This document shows positions 1 to 9,850 of a DNA stretch of 64,000 nucleotides, in pieces. The DNA lies in the NCBI RefSeq assembly GCF_949987535.1, contig NC_080073.1, forward strand, positions 91,675,344-91,739,343. The letters run 5' to 3'. This DNA is from Balaenoptera acutorostrata (taxonomy: Eukaryota > Chordata > Mammalia > Artiodactyla > Balaenopteridae). The position numbers were made by a program, and so were the translations under genes. Under the pieces are notes generated by a model. That model did no database searches and was not told where the DNA came from. It saw only the letters and a list, made by a program, of their open reading frames with translations. Each line of letters starts with the position of its first letter. The stretch's first letter is position 1.

Positions 1-1021
1 ACCTTTCTGTGCTTATCTCCTCTTCGGCAGGAAAGTGCTTCGGAGGCTGACAGCCTAATCTCTCTGCTTATCCCATGTTTCTGAATTCATCATCCCGCCC
101 CTCAGGCTGCTGCCCCTGCACTGCTGTCCAGGCAGAGCAGGAGGAGGGCAGATGAGGCTGGACCAGACCGGGGTGGGGGTGGGGGGGAAGAAAAAAAAAA
201 GGGTCGGGGTGTGATCCAGGCACAGGGAATGACGCTGTGGAAGCCTGGAGGGCCCTGTGGTTCTGACAGGGCTTTTTTTTTTTTTTTTTTTTTTTTTAAA
301 TAAAACACGAAGCAATGGACAGTAAAAAAAATCCTGATTTTTTCCCCCCACTTTTTGGTCGGAGTAGGGTGGGGCATGGTAGAGGTAGAGACAGATGGAG
401 ACAGCCCCGAAGGAAAGACAGCTCTATCCGCACCCCTATTACTTTCCTCCACCAGCTATGCTCAAAGCCCCTCAATCACTTCTCCCAGTGCTGCTATAGG
501 TGCTGCTATGAATACACGTGGTGGCAGCAGACAAAGAGTTGGTTTGGCCCCTGCAGTCAGAGGATGGGAATCTAGAGTAGGAGCTACAAGGGCTACTAAG
601 AACTTGACACTATTCTCCAGAACTGGTCCAGAACAGAGCAACCAGGCCTGATCTGGAGGGGGCTGCTGGTGTCCTGACAAGCCAGGTTAGGCCAATAATG
701 GTTTAAGAGGCTACCCTGAGCTCTGAACGGGCAGCTGCTCCGAGCTTGGGAGAATTTGGTGGGAGGAAAATCCAAGGAGGTAACTAATCCAAGGTCAACT
801 TTCTTTTCCTTTCCTGAATCAAACATGACATACCAGGGAAAAGAGGAGTCAAGAATGTTTCATTTCTGAATTTGCTATAATGTCTCTCCCTGCCAATTCT
901 CTCCTCCTACCTGGCAACTCAGCTCTCCTTTCCCGACAACTGTCCTTTGAAAGGATGGAAAGTGCACTTCGTTTGTTGTTGTTTTTCCTCGTGCTGAGAT
1001 AAAGCCCTGAAGCTCACAGTG
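1..1021. other. Unique non-coding DNA, no gene recognised
   Basis: No family was recognised and no open frame here has exon-like character. The stretch holds a G-rich run near 172-190 and a run of 25 T at 273-297, which could be the tail of an old minus-strand retrotransposon, although no body could be matched next to it. Confidence 0.5.
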
Positions 1022-1127
1022 GAGGTGAGACTGGAGTTCTGCTTCTCTTAGCGCTATGTGCCCCCATCGTGGTATCTGATGTATTATGTGAGATGTACCA
1101 TATAATTGGTAATGTATACATTAATTA
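1022..1127 (+). repeat. Copy A of a 106-bp direct duplication
   Basis: This stretch matches 2220-2325 at about 98 of 106 positions by eye, without gaps and in the same orientation. Most differences cluster around 1068-1082. It matches no repeat family I recognise. The sequence diverges right after ATTAATTA in both copies. It could be a local duplication or two members of a low-copy repeat. Confidence 0.8.
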
Positions 1128-1180
1128 TGTATATTATGTATGTTATTTCATATATATACACATTATTTTATTATTTACAC

Positions 1181-1214
1181 TCTATCTATCTATCTATCTA
1201 CCTATCTATCTATT
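1181..1214. repeat. TATC tetranucleotide microsatellite
   Basis: About eight tandem TATC/TACC units follow an AT-rich stretch. One unit carries a T-to-C change (TACC). Confidence 0.9.
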
Positions 1215-2219
1215 TAATTTCCCCTCTGCTTCCAGGAAGGAAGCTGCTCGTGGCTATTTCAGCTATGAGATCTGCCCTTTTCTGCTCTGCAAGTCATACC
1301 TTGAGCATGGTCACCTGCAGCGTGGGCTTTCTGTATTGCTATCCAGAAGATAGCTGTAAATCGTTTTTTTTCTTTTTCTCTTAACTGGGAGAAGCTGAGG
1401 CTCATTACCTAGGGAAGAGGGCAGGAAACTCAACTGCAAAAAAGCTACCTTAAAACATACACCTATAAAGTGAGGCCATTAAAGTATATGGTGCTGCCAC
1501 AGATTTTCTTTAGATGCTCATTTTTTCATTTTTATTCTACCTCAGCTCATTCACTCCCCCTCTCCCGCTGCGCCTGCCCCCTGAACCATGGAGGATGCAG
1601 GCTCTGCTTCATATACTACCATGAGTAACACCTCACGCTTATAAGACCTTTTAATATTTCTAGAACATTCTCCTTTTATTTTCTCTTTGACATGTATGCA
1701 CAAATTCTTCCTATATGTCTCCTTCTCTTCCAAATCTGGCAGATGGGCTGGACCTTTTTTTTCTTTTGTGGCTCATTTGAGTATGCTGTAGTATAAAATA
1801 AATATGCTTCCAGCACAATATTGAAGTGCTGAGGGGTGCACTTTAGGGAAATGAAGCTCAGGTAATGTGTCCACTCTCTGGGAAGGGGGAATTATGATAA
1901 AGTGATAGAGTTTTGTCACTGTTACTGAACTATCATGTCTTGGAAGGAAGTAATTGCCATTACCACAGCTGTTTCTTCTTGCTCCTCTCATTCACACCCT
2001 AACATATCATGTAATAAAACATATTTCTGGAACAAATGAAAAAAAAAACTGTGGTTGGGGAGTGGAAACTGAAGCTGATAAAATAATGAAATTAGGCTGG
2101 ACTTTTTGTTATCTTTTTAAAAAGTTACTTTATCTGGCAGCTACATATCACTTGTTCCAGTTCAATTCTTTCAGTTCCAAAAGTTTCACTTCATAAGGAC
2201 ACTGTCCTCTGTTTTGGTA
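1215..2219. other. Unique non-coding DNA between the two duplicate copies
   Basis: I recognise no gene or repeat family here. The only short ORFs are ones expected by chance. Confidence 0.45.
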
Positions 2220-2325
2220 GAGGTGAGACTGGAGTTCTGCTCCTCTTAGCGCTATGTGCCCCCATCTCAGGATTTGATATATTATGTGAGATGTACCATA
2301 TAATTGGTAACGTATACATTAATTA
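2220..2325 (+). repeat. Copy B of a 106-bp direct duplication
   Basis: This is the partner of 1022-1127. Its last 11 bases form most of the left arm of the palindrome at 2315-2342, so the copy ends exactly where a fold-back begins. Confidence 0.8.
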
Positions 2326-2342
2326 CCATGGTAATTAATGTA
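2315..2342. repeat. 28-bp perfect palindrome
   Basis: Reading outward from the centre between 2328 and 2329 (ACCA/TGGT), all 14 base pairs are complementary, and the match stops at A/A on either side. The palindrome straddles the right end of the duplicate copy B. Confidence 0.9.
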
Positions 2343-2344
2343 AT

Positions 2345-2376
2345 TAACAGAGGACCATTGTTATGGTCCTCTGTTA
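2345..2376. repeat. Hairpin with 14-bp perfect stem and 4-nt loop
   Basis: The arms TAACAGAGGACCAT (2345-2358) and ATGGTCCTCTGTTA (2363-2376) are exact reverse complements around the loop TGTT. It lies two bases after the 28-bp palindrome. The ten bases GTCCTCTGTT also occur shortly upstream, near 2205, before copy B, which hints at a local copying event. Confidence 0.9.
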
Positions 2377-2679
2377 GGGTTTTGTCCATTGACAGTGTAA
2401 AGGTTGATTTTACAGCATTAGGGTTTTAGGATTTTTCGCTAACTTTTCTTTTTGAGACCATGTAAATTTCACTCATGAATCACAGGATGCTGCAGCTGTC
2501 AGGAAGGGGCTTAAAAAAATCTCATGCATACACTCCACGATCAGCAAACAGCAGTCCCACAGCTATACGTGCGAAGGTCCCAATCCTTGTTCAGATTCAT
2601 TCCCGGGAGGTAGTAATAGTAATGCAATCTTTGGTCAAAGGGAAAAGTTGTAAGGTTCACAGAACAGCTCAAAAGTCAA

Positions 2680-3592
2680 CAGCAAGAAGTTTGGCAGTTT
2701 CTTATGAAGTTAGACATATACCTACCCTATGACTCACCAAATCCACTCAAAAGTATTTACTCAAGATAAACAAAAAAAGTATGTTCATAAAAACACTTTT
2801 AGGGCTTCCCTGGTGGCGCAGTGGTTGAGAATCTGCCTGCCAATGCAGGGAACACGGGTTCGAGCCCTGGTCTGGGAAGATCCCACATGCCGTGGAGCAG
2901 CTAGGCCCGTGAGCCACAATTACTGAGCCTGCGCGTCTGGAGCCTGTGCTCCACAACAAGAGAGGCCGCGATAGTGAGAGGCCCATGCACCATGATGAAG
3001 AGTGGCCCCCACTTGCTGCAACTAGAGAAAGCCCTTGCACAGAAACGAAGACCCAACACAGCCATAAATAAATAAATAAATAAAATTAAAAAAAAAAAAC
3101 AAACGCTTTTACAAGAATGTCCATAATAGCTTTACTCATAAAGCTGGAAATGTCCAAATGTCCATCAACAAGAGAATGGAAATAAATTATGATATTTTGT
3201 ATAATGGAATACTACTCAACGATAAAAAGGAATGAACTACAGATATACAAAAAACATGGATAACGCTTACAGAAACTATGTTGTGTGAAAGAAGCCAAAC
3301 ACAAAATAGCACATATTGTATGATTTCATTCATGCAAAGTTCTAAAACAGGCAAAACTAATCATTAATGATAAAAATCAGAAGAGAGTTGATTCTGGGTA
3401 CCAGAGAGTAGGGATCAACTAAGAAGCAGCATGAGGGAAATTTCTAGGGTGATGGAACTGTTCCATATCTTGATGGGGTATGGGTGACATGGGACTTATA
3501 TTTGTCAAAAGTCATCAAAACTCGAACTGAAAACTTCAGATTGTGCATTTCACGGAATACAAATTTTCTCTCAAAATTTAAAATGGACTACA
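2680..3592 (+). mobile_element. Ancient L1 (L1M-type) 3' end, split by a SINE
   Basis: The sense strand shows decayed L1 ORF2 C-terminal text (TATGACTCACCAAATCCACTC, CATAATAGCTTTACTCATAAAG, GGAATACTACTCAACGATAAAAAGG) and then L1 3'-UTR words such as GGTGATGGAACTGTTCC and GTCAAAAGTCATC. The reading frame is destroyed. A CHR SINE interrupts it at 2802-3100 and the L1 text resumes directly after. The left boundary is approximate. Confidence 0.75.
2802..3100 (+). mobile_element. CHR SINE (tRNA-derived)
   Basis: It starts GGGCTTCCCTGGTGGCGCAG. A pol III A-box-like TGGCGCAGTGG and B-box-like GGTTCGAGCCC lie near the 5' end. It ends in an (AAAT)n and poly-A tail. Flanking AAACACTTTTA (2791-2801) and AAACGCTTTTA (3101-3111) form an 11-bp target-site duplication with one mismatch. 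It sits inside an older L1. Confidence 0.95.
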
Positions 3593-3594
3593 AA

Positions 3595-3624
3595 CATATA
3601 TATATATATACTTATATATATATA
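3595..3624. repeat. AT dinucleotide microsatellite
   Basis: ATATATATAT on both sides of an interrupting CTTA, at the 3' end of the ancient L1 fragment; probably grown from its tail. Confidence 0.85.
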
Positions 3625-3689
3625 AATTAGTAGCCAATGTGACTGCAGTGTCCCACAACTGGAGGATCTTTTATGAATTCCTGGTGCTG

Positions 3690-3890
3690 TGGCTGTGATT
3701 CTCAAACCTGGCAGCACATTAGACTTACCTGTGGAGCTTGTATTCTGCAGGATGCTTGGGTCTGACTTACGACCAAAGATTCTGATTCTGTGGGTGCGGG
3801 TCAGGAATCTGCATTTCAGAGTAAATTCCAGGGCTTCTAAGATGCACCCTGAGGGGAGAAAGTTCGAAGGTTTAGATAGTAGTAGACCTT
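3690..3890 (+). mobile_element. hAT-Charlie MITE (MER5/MER3/MER20-like)
   Basis: The left end resembles the CAGTGGTTCTCAAACctgg terminus (TGTGATTCTCAAACCTGGCAGCAC), with the internal phrase CATTAGACTTACCTGTGGAGCTT. The family is judged by text resemblance; the exact subfamily is uncertain. Confidence 0.6.
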
Positions 3891-4034
3891 TTTAAAAGGA
3901 TGCTGTAATATCTGGTCACGATCACATCTGCCATTTTTGAGTTGTGACACTTGTGAATGAAAAGGTAAGTGTTTTTATTCAAACCTATGTGTATCTTTAA
4001 AAAAAGAAGTAGATGTGAAGACAGAGGAAAAGAA

Positions 4035-4150
4035 CTAACATATATTGAGGGTCTAGGATGTGCCAAGGTGGTTGTTAAGCATTTAATATAGTTAATTGCA
4101 TTTAAATTCTCTAAGAAGCACACTTATTTATTATCTATAGTCATTGCAAT
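4035..4150 (-). mobile_element. MIR SINE fragment
   Basis: The plus strand reads like reverse-complement MIR: AACATATATTGAGGGTCTAGGATGTGCCAAG, then TTAAGCATTTAATATAGTTAATTGCATTTAAATTCTC. Ancient and strongly diverged. Confidence 0.65.
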
Positions 4151-4214
4151 CTCCATAGTCCAGGCACCAGCAAAGCCAACTTTCTTGCAAATCTCGTAAT
4201 AGGTTGGGCTATTT

Positions 4215-4745
4215 CAGAGCCCCAGGCCTTTGTAATGCCTGGGATGCCTTTCCCCTTAGTCTGTTGGATGTATTTCTATTCATCTTCTAAGATCCAGCTT
4301 AAGTATACCACATTATATGCAGTCCTTCTTGCTCCTTCCCTTACCCTGTTGGAGGAATTTCATTCCTCTTCAAGTAGAAATTGTATCTGCTGTCCTAGGA
4401 TTCATACCGAAGTGTGCTTTGGAATTCTTTTACATGAATTAGAGACACTCATTGGTAACTGATTTAATGCTAAAACTACTTAAATGGAGAAAACACTACA
4501 AATAAAACTTTTGGCAGTCAAATGTAGGTTTGCATTAGACTAATTTCTACTTTTAGTATTACATCTATCACATGGCATTATAATGTTCAATGTACATTTC
4601 TTTCTCACCCACTAGACAAAGATCTCCTTGAAGACAGGACCATACCTTATTCATCTTTGTAGTCCCAGGACCTGGCACAAAACCTGGCACTTATTCAGTG
4701 CCCAATAAGTTATTGTTGAACAAATGAATGGATGAATGAAGTAGA
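4215..4745 (+). mobile_element. L2 LINE 3' end
   Basis: It contains successive L2 3'-end phrases: ATGCCTTTCCCCTTAG, TTCATCTTCTAAGATCCAGCTTAAG, GTCCTTCTTGCTCCTTCCCTTACC, ACTAGACAAAGATCTCCTTGAAGACAGGACC, CTGGCACAAAACCTGGCAC, and the terminal (TGAATGAA)n near 4725-4740. Non-coding relic. Confidence 0.8.
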
Positions 4746-4999
4746 TCACCTTGCTTCTCCTTAAATCTAACTTGTACCCAGATAAATAGTGAATTTTCAG
4801 TAATAACCCACTGACCTCAAAATAAAATGTAAACCCTCAAAATGAATTTCAAGGGTTCCCATAATTACCATCTGCCCTACCCAGCTCTAGCTCTAACTAA
4901 TCTTGTGGGCTATTGATTACTAAATTAAATCTCCTGGTCAAGATATATCAACTCATTCCTTGAATATCACAGGCTCATTTTTTTCTCCACGCCCTTGGT

Positions 5000-5215
5000 T
5001 AAATTACCGTCTACTCCATTGTATAACGGAAAGAGTATATGACGTCTGAAGAGCTGAGAATGCTTCTCAGTTCCCACCATATTAGCTGTGTAACTTTGGT
5101 TAAATGACTTATCTCTAAGTCTTGTTTTTTGTCATTTATGAAATGAGATAATATCTGCAGTGACATATAATAGATTGTTCTGGAAGCTGTGTAAATTATT
5201 ATCATATTACATTAT
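5000..5215 (+). mobile_element. MIR SINE
   Basis: Plus-strand MIR phrases: TATTAGCTGTGTAACTTTGGTTAAATGACTT, TCATTTATGAAATGAGATAATA, GCTGTGTAAATTATTATC. Confidence 0.75.
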
Positions 5216-5305
5216 TATGTTAACATTACTATATTATTATTACAGCTATAAAAAGAACTATTAGTGGTAGTAATAGTAATAGTAGTAGCAGTAGTAGTAA
5301 TTGTT
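5216..5305. repeat. ATT/TAG trinucleotide-rich low-complexity tract
   Basis: Interrupted ATT units are followed by AGTAATAGTAATAGTAGTAGCAGTAGTAGTAAT. It follows the end of a MIR, a common seed for microsatellites. Confidence 0.7.
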
Positions 5306-5356
5306 GTAATCCTACATATCCTTCAGTATGAAGCTTAAGGCCCAAGTCCTTTTTTA

Positions 5357-5715
5357 TTTTTATTTATTTATTTTTAAAAATATGTATTTATTTATTTAGT
5401 TTTGGCTGCATTGGGTCTTCGCTGCTGCCAGCAGGCTTTCTCTAGTTGTGGTGGGCAATCAGGGGCTACTCTTCGTTGCGGTGCACGGGTTTCTCATTGC
5501 AGTGGCTTCTCTTGTTGCGGAGCACGGGCTCTAGGCCCAAGGGCTTCAGTCATTGTGGCACATGGGCTCAGTAGTTGTGGCACATGGGTTCAGTAGTTGT
5601 GGCGCACGAGCTTAGTTGTTCTGCGGCATGTGGGATCTTCCCGGACCAGGGATCGAACCCGTGTCCCCTGCATTGGCAGGCGGATTCTTAACCTCTGCAC
5701 CTCCAGGAAAGTCCC
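5357..5715 (-). mobile_element. CHR SINE, reverse orientation
   Basis: The reverse complement begins with the CHR head (GGACTTTCCTGGAGGTGCAG at the right end) and has a B box seen as GGGATCGAACCCG on plus. It carries the CACAACTACTGAGCCC-type repeats of an older subfamily and a T-rich tail at 5357-5400. CCCAAGTCCTTTTTTA at 5341-5356 and again at 5716-5731 is a perfect 16-bp target-site duplication. It is the only CHR SINE in the window on the minus strand. Confidence 0.95.
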
Positions 5716-6109
5716 CCCAAGTCCTTTTTTAAATTTGGAGAGCCTACATTTTTTTCTGAACTGTCTGAACCACTAACTATGGCACTTCATCATATACTAT
5801 CATTACTATTATTTAACTCTTTTATGTATATGTGGTCTTTCTCTCCAACCTGATTGGGAGCCTCTCAGGGGCAAGAGCAGGAACTTGTGTTACCCTTATT
5901 CTTATGCCTCCCGATCACTTAGAGGAGCATAAGATATAATAAATTGTATTAATATTAAATTGTCTTAAGGAGAATGGAAAATATATTTAGAATCATAGGG
6001 TTTTAGAGTGATAAGTTCTTAAACATCATTTAATACAATTCTCTTTCTATTGAAACTGTAACTTATATGTGTTATGTGTCTTTCCTAAAGTCACACCTAA
6101 TAATAATTC

Positions 6110-6350
6110 TAGCTCATGATTCTTGAGAACATCCGGCATTACGCGAAGTAATTTAAATTAATGATATAATTTAATGACATTGGAGTTATCATTGTCCCCA
6201 TTTTATAGATGAAAAAAAATGATGCTTAGAAGCTGGGATTCAAACCCAGGCATCTTTCTCCAGATCTTCCAACCTTCAGCCTGCCTTTGGCATTGAAGTT
6301 GCCTGATTCTCATACCAGTGCCCTTCCTGCTACAGGGGTAACCATTATCT
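6110..6350 (-). mobile_element. MIR SINE
   Basis: The plus strand shows reverse-complement MIR: ATCATTGTCCCCATTTTATAGATGAAA, then AGAAGCTGGGATTCAAACCCAGGCA. Bases 5985-6110 (ATCATAGGGTTTTAGAGTGATAAG) may be another ancient repeat that I cannot name. Confidence 0.75.
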
Positions 6351-6362
6351 CCTCTCTTGTGG

Positions 6363-6546
6363 CAGTGGTTCTTCAGCGTGGCCCAGACCAGCAGCAGCAG
6401 CATCACCTGGGAACTTATTAGAAATGCAAATTCTTGGGCCCCACTCAGCCCTGCTGAATCAGAAACTCCGGGGGTGGTGTTTAACAATCTGTGGTTTGAC
6501 AAGCTCTCTAGGTGATCCCGATGCACACTCATGTTTGAGAACCATG
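6363..6546 (+). mobile_element. MER5A, nearly full-length hAT-Charlie MITE
   Basis: The ends CAGTGGTTCTT and GAGAACCATG are inverted. The interior has the MER5A text (GCATCACCTGGGAACTTATTAGAAATGCAAATTC, CTGAATCAGAAACTCCGGGGGTGG, GACAAGCTCTCTAGGTGATCC). At 184 bp it is close to the usual ~189 bp. Non-autonomous, no transposase. A convincing 8-bp target duplication is not visible. Confidence 0.9.
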
Positions 6547-6613
6547 GCTTTAGAGTGAATATTGTACTTGTCTTTTGCTTCTTATATTGCTCACACTGTT
6601 GCTTAATAGAGTT

Positions 6614-6798
6614 TCTTTTTTCTCCTTTTATTTAAAACAAATTTTTTTAACATCTGTATTGGAGTATAATTGCTTTACAATGGGGTGTTAGTTTCTGCTG
6701 TATCACAAAGTGAATCAGCTATACATATACATATATCCCCATATCCCCTCCTTCTTGCGTCTCCCTCCCACCCTCCCTATCCCACCCCTCTAGGTAGT
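6614..6798 (-). mobile_element. Heavily 5'-truncated L1 (3' UTR only)
   Basis: The plus strand reads TTTTTTTAACATCTGTATTGGAGTATAATTGC and continues to CCCACCCCTCTAGG, the reverse complement of the cetartiodactyl L1 3' end also seen at 12652 and 62581. CTTAATAGAGTT at 6602-6613 and again at 6799-6810 is a perfect 12-bp target-site duplication. Confidence 0.9.
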
Positions 6799-6810
6799 CT
6801 TAATAGAGTT

Positions 6811-8599
6811 ATATATTATGTGATTACATAACAAGGGTGAGAAAGCCTACATCTCTCCATCAATATTCAATGATTTCTATATTCTGTATAAGAAATTCCA
6901 CTCCAGCAAAGAGAACTAACAAACCTGAAATTTGCTGTCATGCATCTTATAATCTTAAGAACTTTACTTGGTTTTGTTCCTTTACTTGTTTTTACACTTA
7001 TTTTTATATTTTTACTGAACTCAATTATAAGGAACAATTAGAATTTTCCCTGCACACTGACTGGAATTTTTAACAAAAAATGCGTCTTTCTTACCTCCTT
7101 CCAGAAAGTCTCTAATGTGGTTGGAATCCTTAATAGAGCTTTAAAACTTTTAAAGACAGAGCAAAAATGTTTTTTATTAAAATTTTGGCCAGATTTCACC
7201 ATGAATATGATATATACCGTGTATAATAATTAGGGAAGAAATCCAGACTTTGTTTTTTACATAGTACTAACATATAGACTGCTAAAAAATGTAAGTTATT
7301 TAGCCAATATCCAAAATAAAAACAAAGGTTAAATGACATATGTGGTTTCTTCAGAGAAGCTTGATTTCTTCAGAGCCTTTAAAAATTCTTGCAGTGATTT
7401 TTCTAGAATGTAGTACTGTGCAAATCAAAGCACATGATTGTCATGAGACTTATATGTGTTGTTTGTTATTCAAGTACTTTTAATATTAAAGCGATTACCA
7501 GTTATTTACTTAAAATGAGTAGCTAACTTAAGGAAAAGTCTATCCTGTTTTTGATAATAATCTTAAAAGGGCAACAGTTTAACATCCCTACCACGGACAA
7601 TTTTATGACAGTCAAAAGATTGCATCCAAGGACCTCAGATCCACTGGGACATGTTAAATATTCAAAATTTTTTATTTTGGGGCTCTAGAGAATAGGAGGT
7701 TAATGACTCCATTTTCCACATAAGGAAAAATGGAAAAGAAAAAAACCTGGCGGCTGTTGGAATGTCACCGTTAAGATTTCAAATCACTCTAAGTTCCATG
7801 TGTTATAAGATTTTCTTGGTTTGAGGTATGGATGGCTACTTTTTTGCACAATCTAAGGTATTAGCTGAGCAGTACTTCTGTAGAAATCATGGAACAAATA
7901 AACAAGTCCTTAAGAGATCAGCATTATTCACAGAACAACTTGTTCTGTACTTTTAATAAAGTTAAAGCAAATATTGTTCTTCTTATATAAAAGTAATAAT
8001 TATTGACATAATGAGGAATTAATCTGGAATAATAAATATATTTTTTGTCTTCTAAGGAGAAAAGTCATGATTGCTTACCAGAAAGTGTGCCTTAAATTGC
8101 TTTCTGAAAAGCAATCCATTGTGAAGGAATACTAAAAATGAAGCATGACAAACAAATGTGACTTCAGGTAAATTTCACAGAATTTTAGGGTTGTAAGGGA
8201 TGTTACCCGACATCTAGTCTAACCTCCCATCTAACTCCAAATCTCTTTAGTATAATCTCTGATGGAATGTTATACAGCTACTATTTGAATATCTTCCCCC
8301 TTATCTGTAGGAAGGCAACCCATTCTATTCCTGGATAATTCAATTCCATATTCTTCTCAGTTCCGTTCATTAGCACAAGTTCTGCCTTCTGGAGACAAAC
8401 TGAAAGGTCTAGCCCTGTAGTCATAGTCACCAACACCTGTATTGTTTTTAGTTTCTGAGTGTCGCTCTCTAAATGAAGTTTCCAGAGCAAACAATTAATT
8501 CAATTCAGCTGATGTCCTAAAGCAATGTAGCAGGTGGGCAGGACTGACCATGATCTGCACTGAAGTTATGAAACATGTATCACTCTTTTCTCTGATGTC
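6811..8599. other. AT-rich non-coding stretch, no gene recognised
   Basis: No exon-like ORF and no named repeat was recognised. Around 8175-8230 the text GGGTTGTAAGGGATGTTA and CATCTAGTCTAACCTCCC resembles a known type of ancient mammalian interspersed repeat that I cannot name. Confidence 0.45.
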
Positions 8600-8850
8600 C
8601 TTTTCTTTAATCATCAGGTTTATTGATGTGTAATTTACATGCAGTATAATTATAATATACAGTCCTATGATTTTTGATGAATGCATACCATTGTGCAACC
8701 ATTACCACAATCAAGATACAGAAGAATTTCATCACTTTCCTTCCTTTGTAGCTAACCCCACCCTTCATCCTCAGCCCCTGGCAACCACTAATCCATTGTC
8801 TGTTTCTACGATCTTGCCTTTACTTCTTCCATACCATCTTGATTACTGAA
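8600..8850 (-). mobile_element. Old L1 3'-UTR fragment
   Basis: The plus strand matches reverse-complement L1M 3'-UTR phrases: TTTATTGATGTGTAATTTACATGCAGTATAA, ACCATTACCACAATCAAGATACAGAA, CCTGGCAACCACTAATCCATTGTCTGTTTC. No coding part remains. Confidence 0.7.
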
Positions 8851-9619
8851 GGGCAATATTGTTTTAGTTATGAGGGCCCCTATTAGGACTGCACAAGGTA
8901 CATGACAAGGGATGGAATAAAGAATTTTTAAAAAGGATGAGAAAAAAAAAAGTAAGAGAAAGAGAATTTGAAAAAGGAGGAAAGGGTCAGGAGAAAAGAA
9001 AAGACCAAAGGAAGGGCCTATAGTTGTGATAGAAGGTGCCTTGGATGTTGGTGTCTACATCTGTTTGAAAACCTTTTCTGCCACAGTGGTGAGCTAACCC
9101 ATTATACTGATTGGAAACTAGAGAGAACATGCAGCTGGTTACACAGAGGGAAAAGCTAATCTCCAAAGCCACAGTACTCAAGAATAGTGAGAACGAAGAG
9201 AATGTATCCTCTACCACCATAGCAACCACTGTCCACGGTGCTGAATATTCACTGCATGTTACCACATATTTACATATCTTACCTTTGGATTCTGGTGACT
9301 TCTATTTGACCTGACCTCTCCCAGGAATTCACATCTAGGCAAAGGTCAAAGTTTTTGTGAAGAGAATCTAATGTGGTTTTTGGAGACCGACTTTTGGAGA
9401 GACATTTTCAGAAAATAAGAGACATTTGTTTTAAAATAATTTTCAAATAGTTGCAGCTGCCTTGAAAAATTTTCTTCTGGGACAGTTGGGAAATATATTT
9501 CCTCTTCTTCTCCTCCTGACCGATTAATTTTTGTGGTTAATGACTTGCACTTCAGACTGGGTTAGCTGTAACTTTCCTCCTAGGTTAACTCTTCTTTGGA
9601 AGGTGCTCAGGGTTAAGTG
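8851..9619. other. Non-coding, purine-rich patch, no gene recognised
   Basis: An A/G-rich tract runs from about 8935 to 9015. The overlapping opposite-strand ORFs around 9000-9300 carry no recognisable domain and are taken as chance. Confidence 0.4.
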
Positions 9620-9700
9620 TCTTGAGATTTGAGTTCTGATCTCAGCTGTGCATCAACTAGCTGGCTAACTGCTCTGCTTCCTTTCAGGGCTTAGGGATAG
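9620..9700 (+). mobile_element. MIR SINE fragment
   Basis: MIR-like GAGTTCTGATCTCAGCTGTGCATCAACTAGCTGGCTAACTGCTCTGC. Short and diverged. Confidence 0.5.
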
Positions 9701-9850
9701 GGTTGTCAGACTTAGAAAATAAAAATGCAGGATGTTCAGGTAAATTTGAATTTCAGATAATTAACAAAGACTTTTAAAATTATAAGTATGTCCCATTCTG
9801 AGATAGGTTGTTAAAGTATCCTGAAATATGCAAATGGTATGAAATGTTAA
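9700..9850 (+). mobile_element. Probable DNA-transposon MITE fragment (name uncertain)
   Basis: The text GGGTTGTCAGACTTAGAAAATAAAAATGCAGGATG ... AATTTGAATTTCAGATAATTAACAAA ... ATAAGTATGTCCCAT resembles one half of a widespread palindromic mammalian MITE. Only about one arm is preserved. Confidence 0.5.

Noticed and set aside
102..452. Overlapping minus-strand ORFs of 98 and 116 codons
   Set aside because: Their length comes from the poly-T run, which gives poly-Lys; no domain.
1022..2325. LTR-type element bounded by the 106-bp repeats
   Set aside because: No TG...CA ends, no target duplication, no primer-binding or coding remnants in between.
2815..2875. tRNA-like A and B boxes
   Set aside because: Part of the CHR SINE promoter and not a tRNA gene; no cloverleaf with an anticodon arm is supported. 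The same applies to the other six SINEs.
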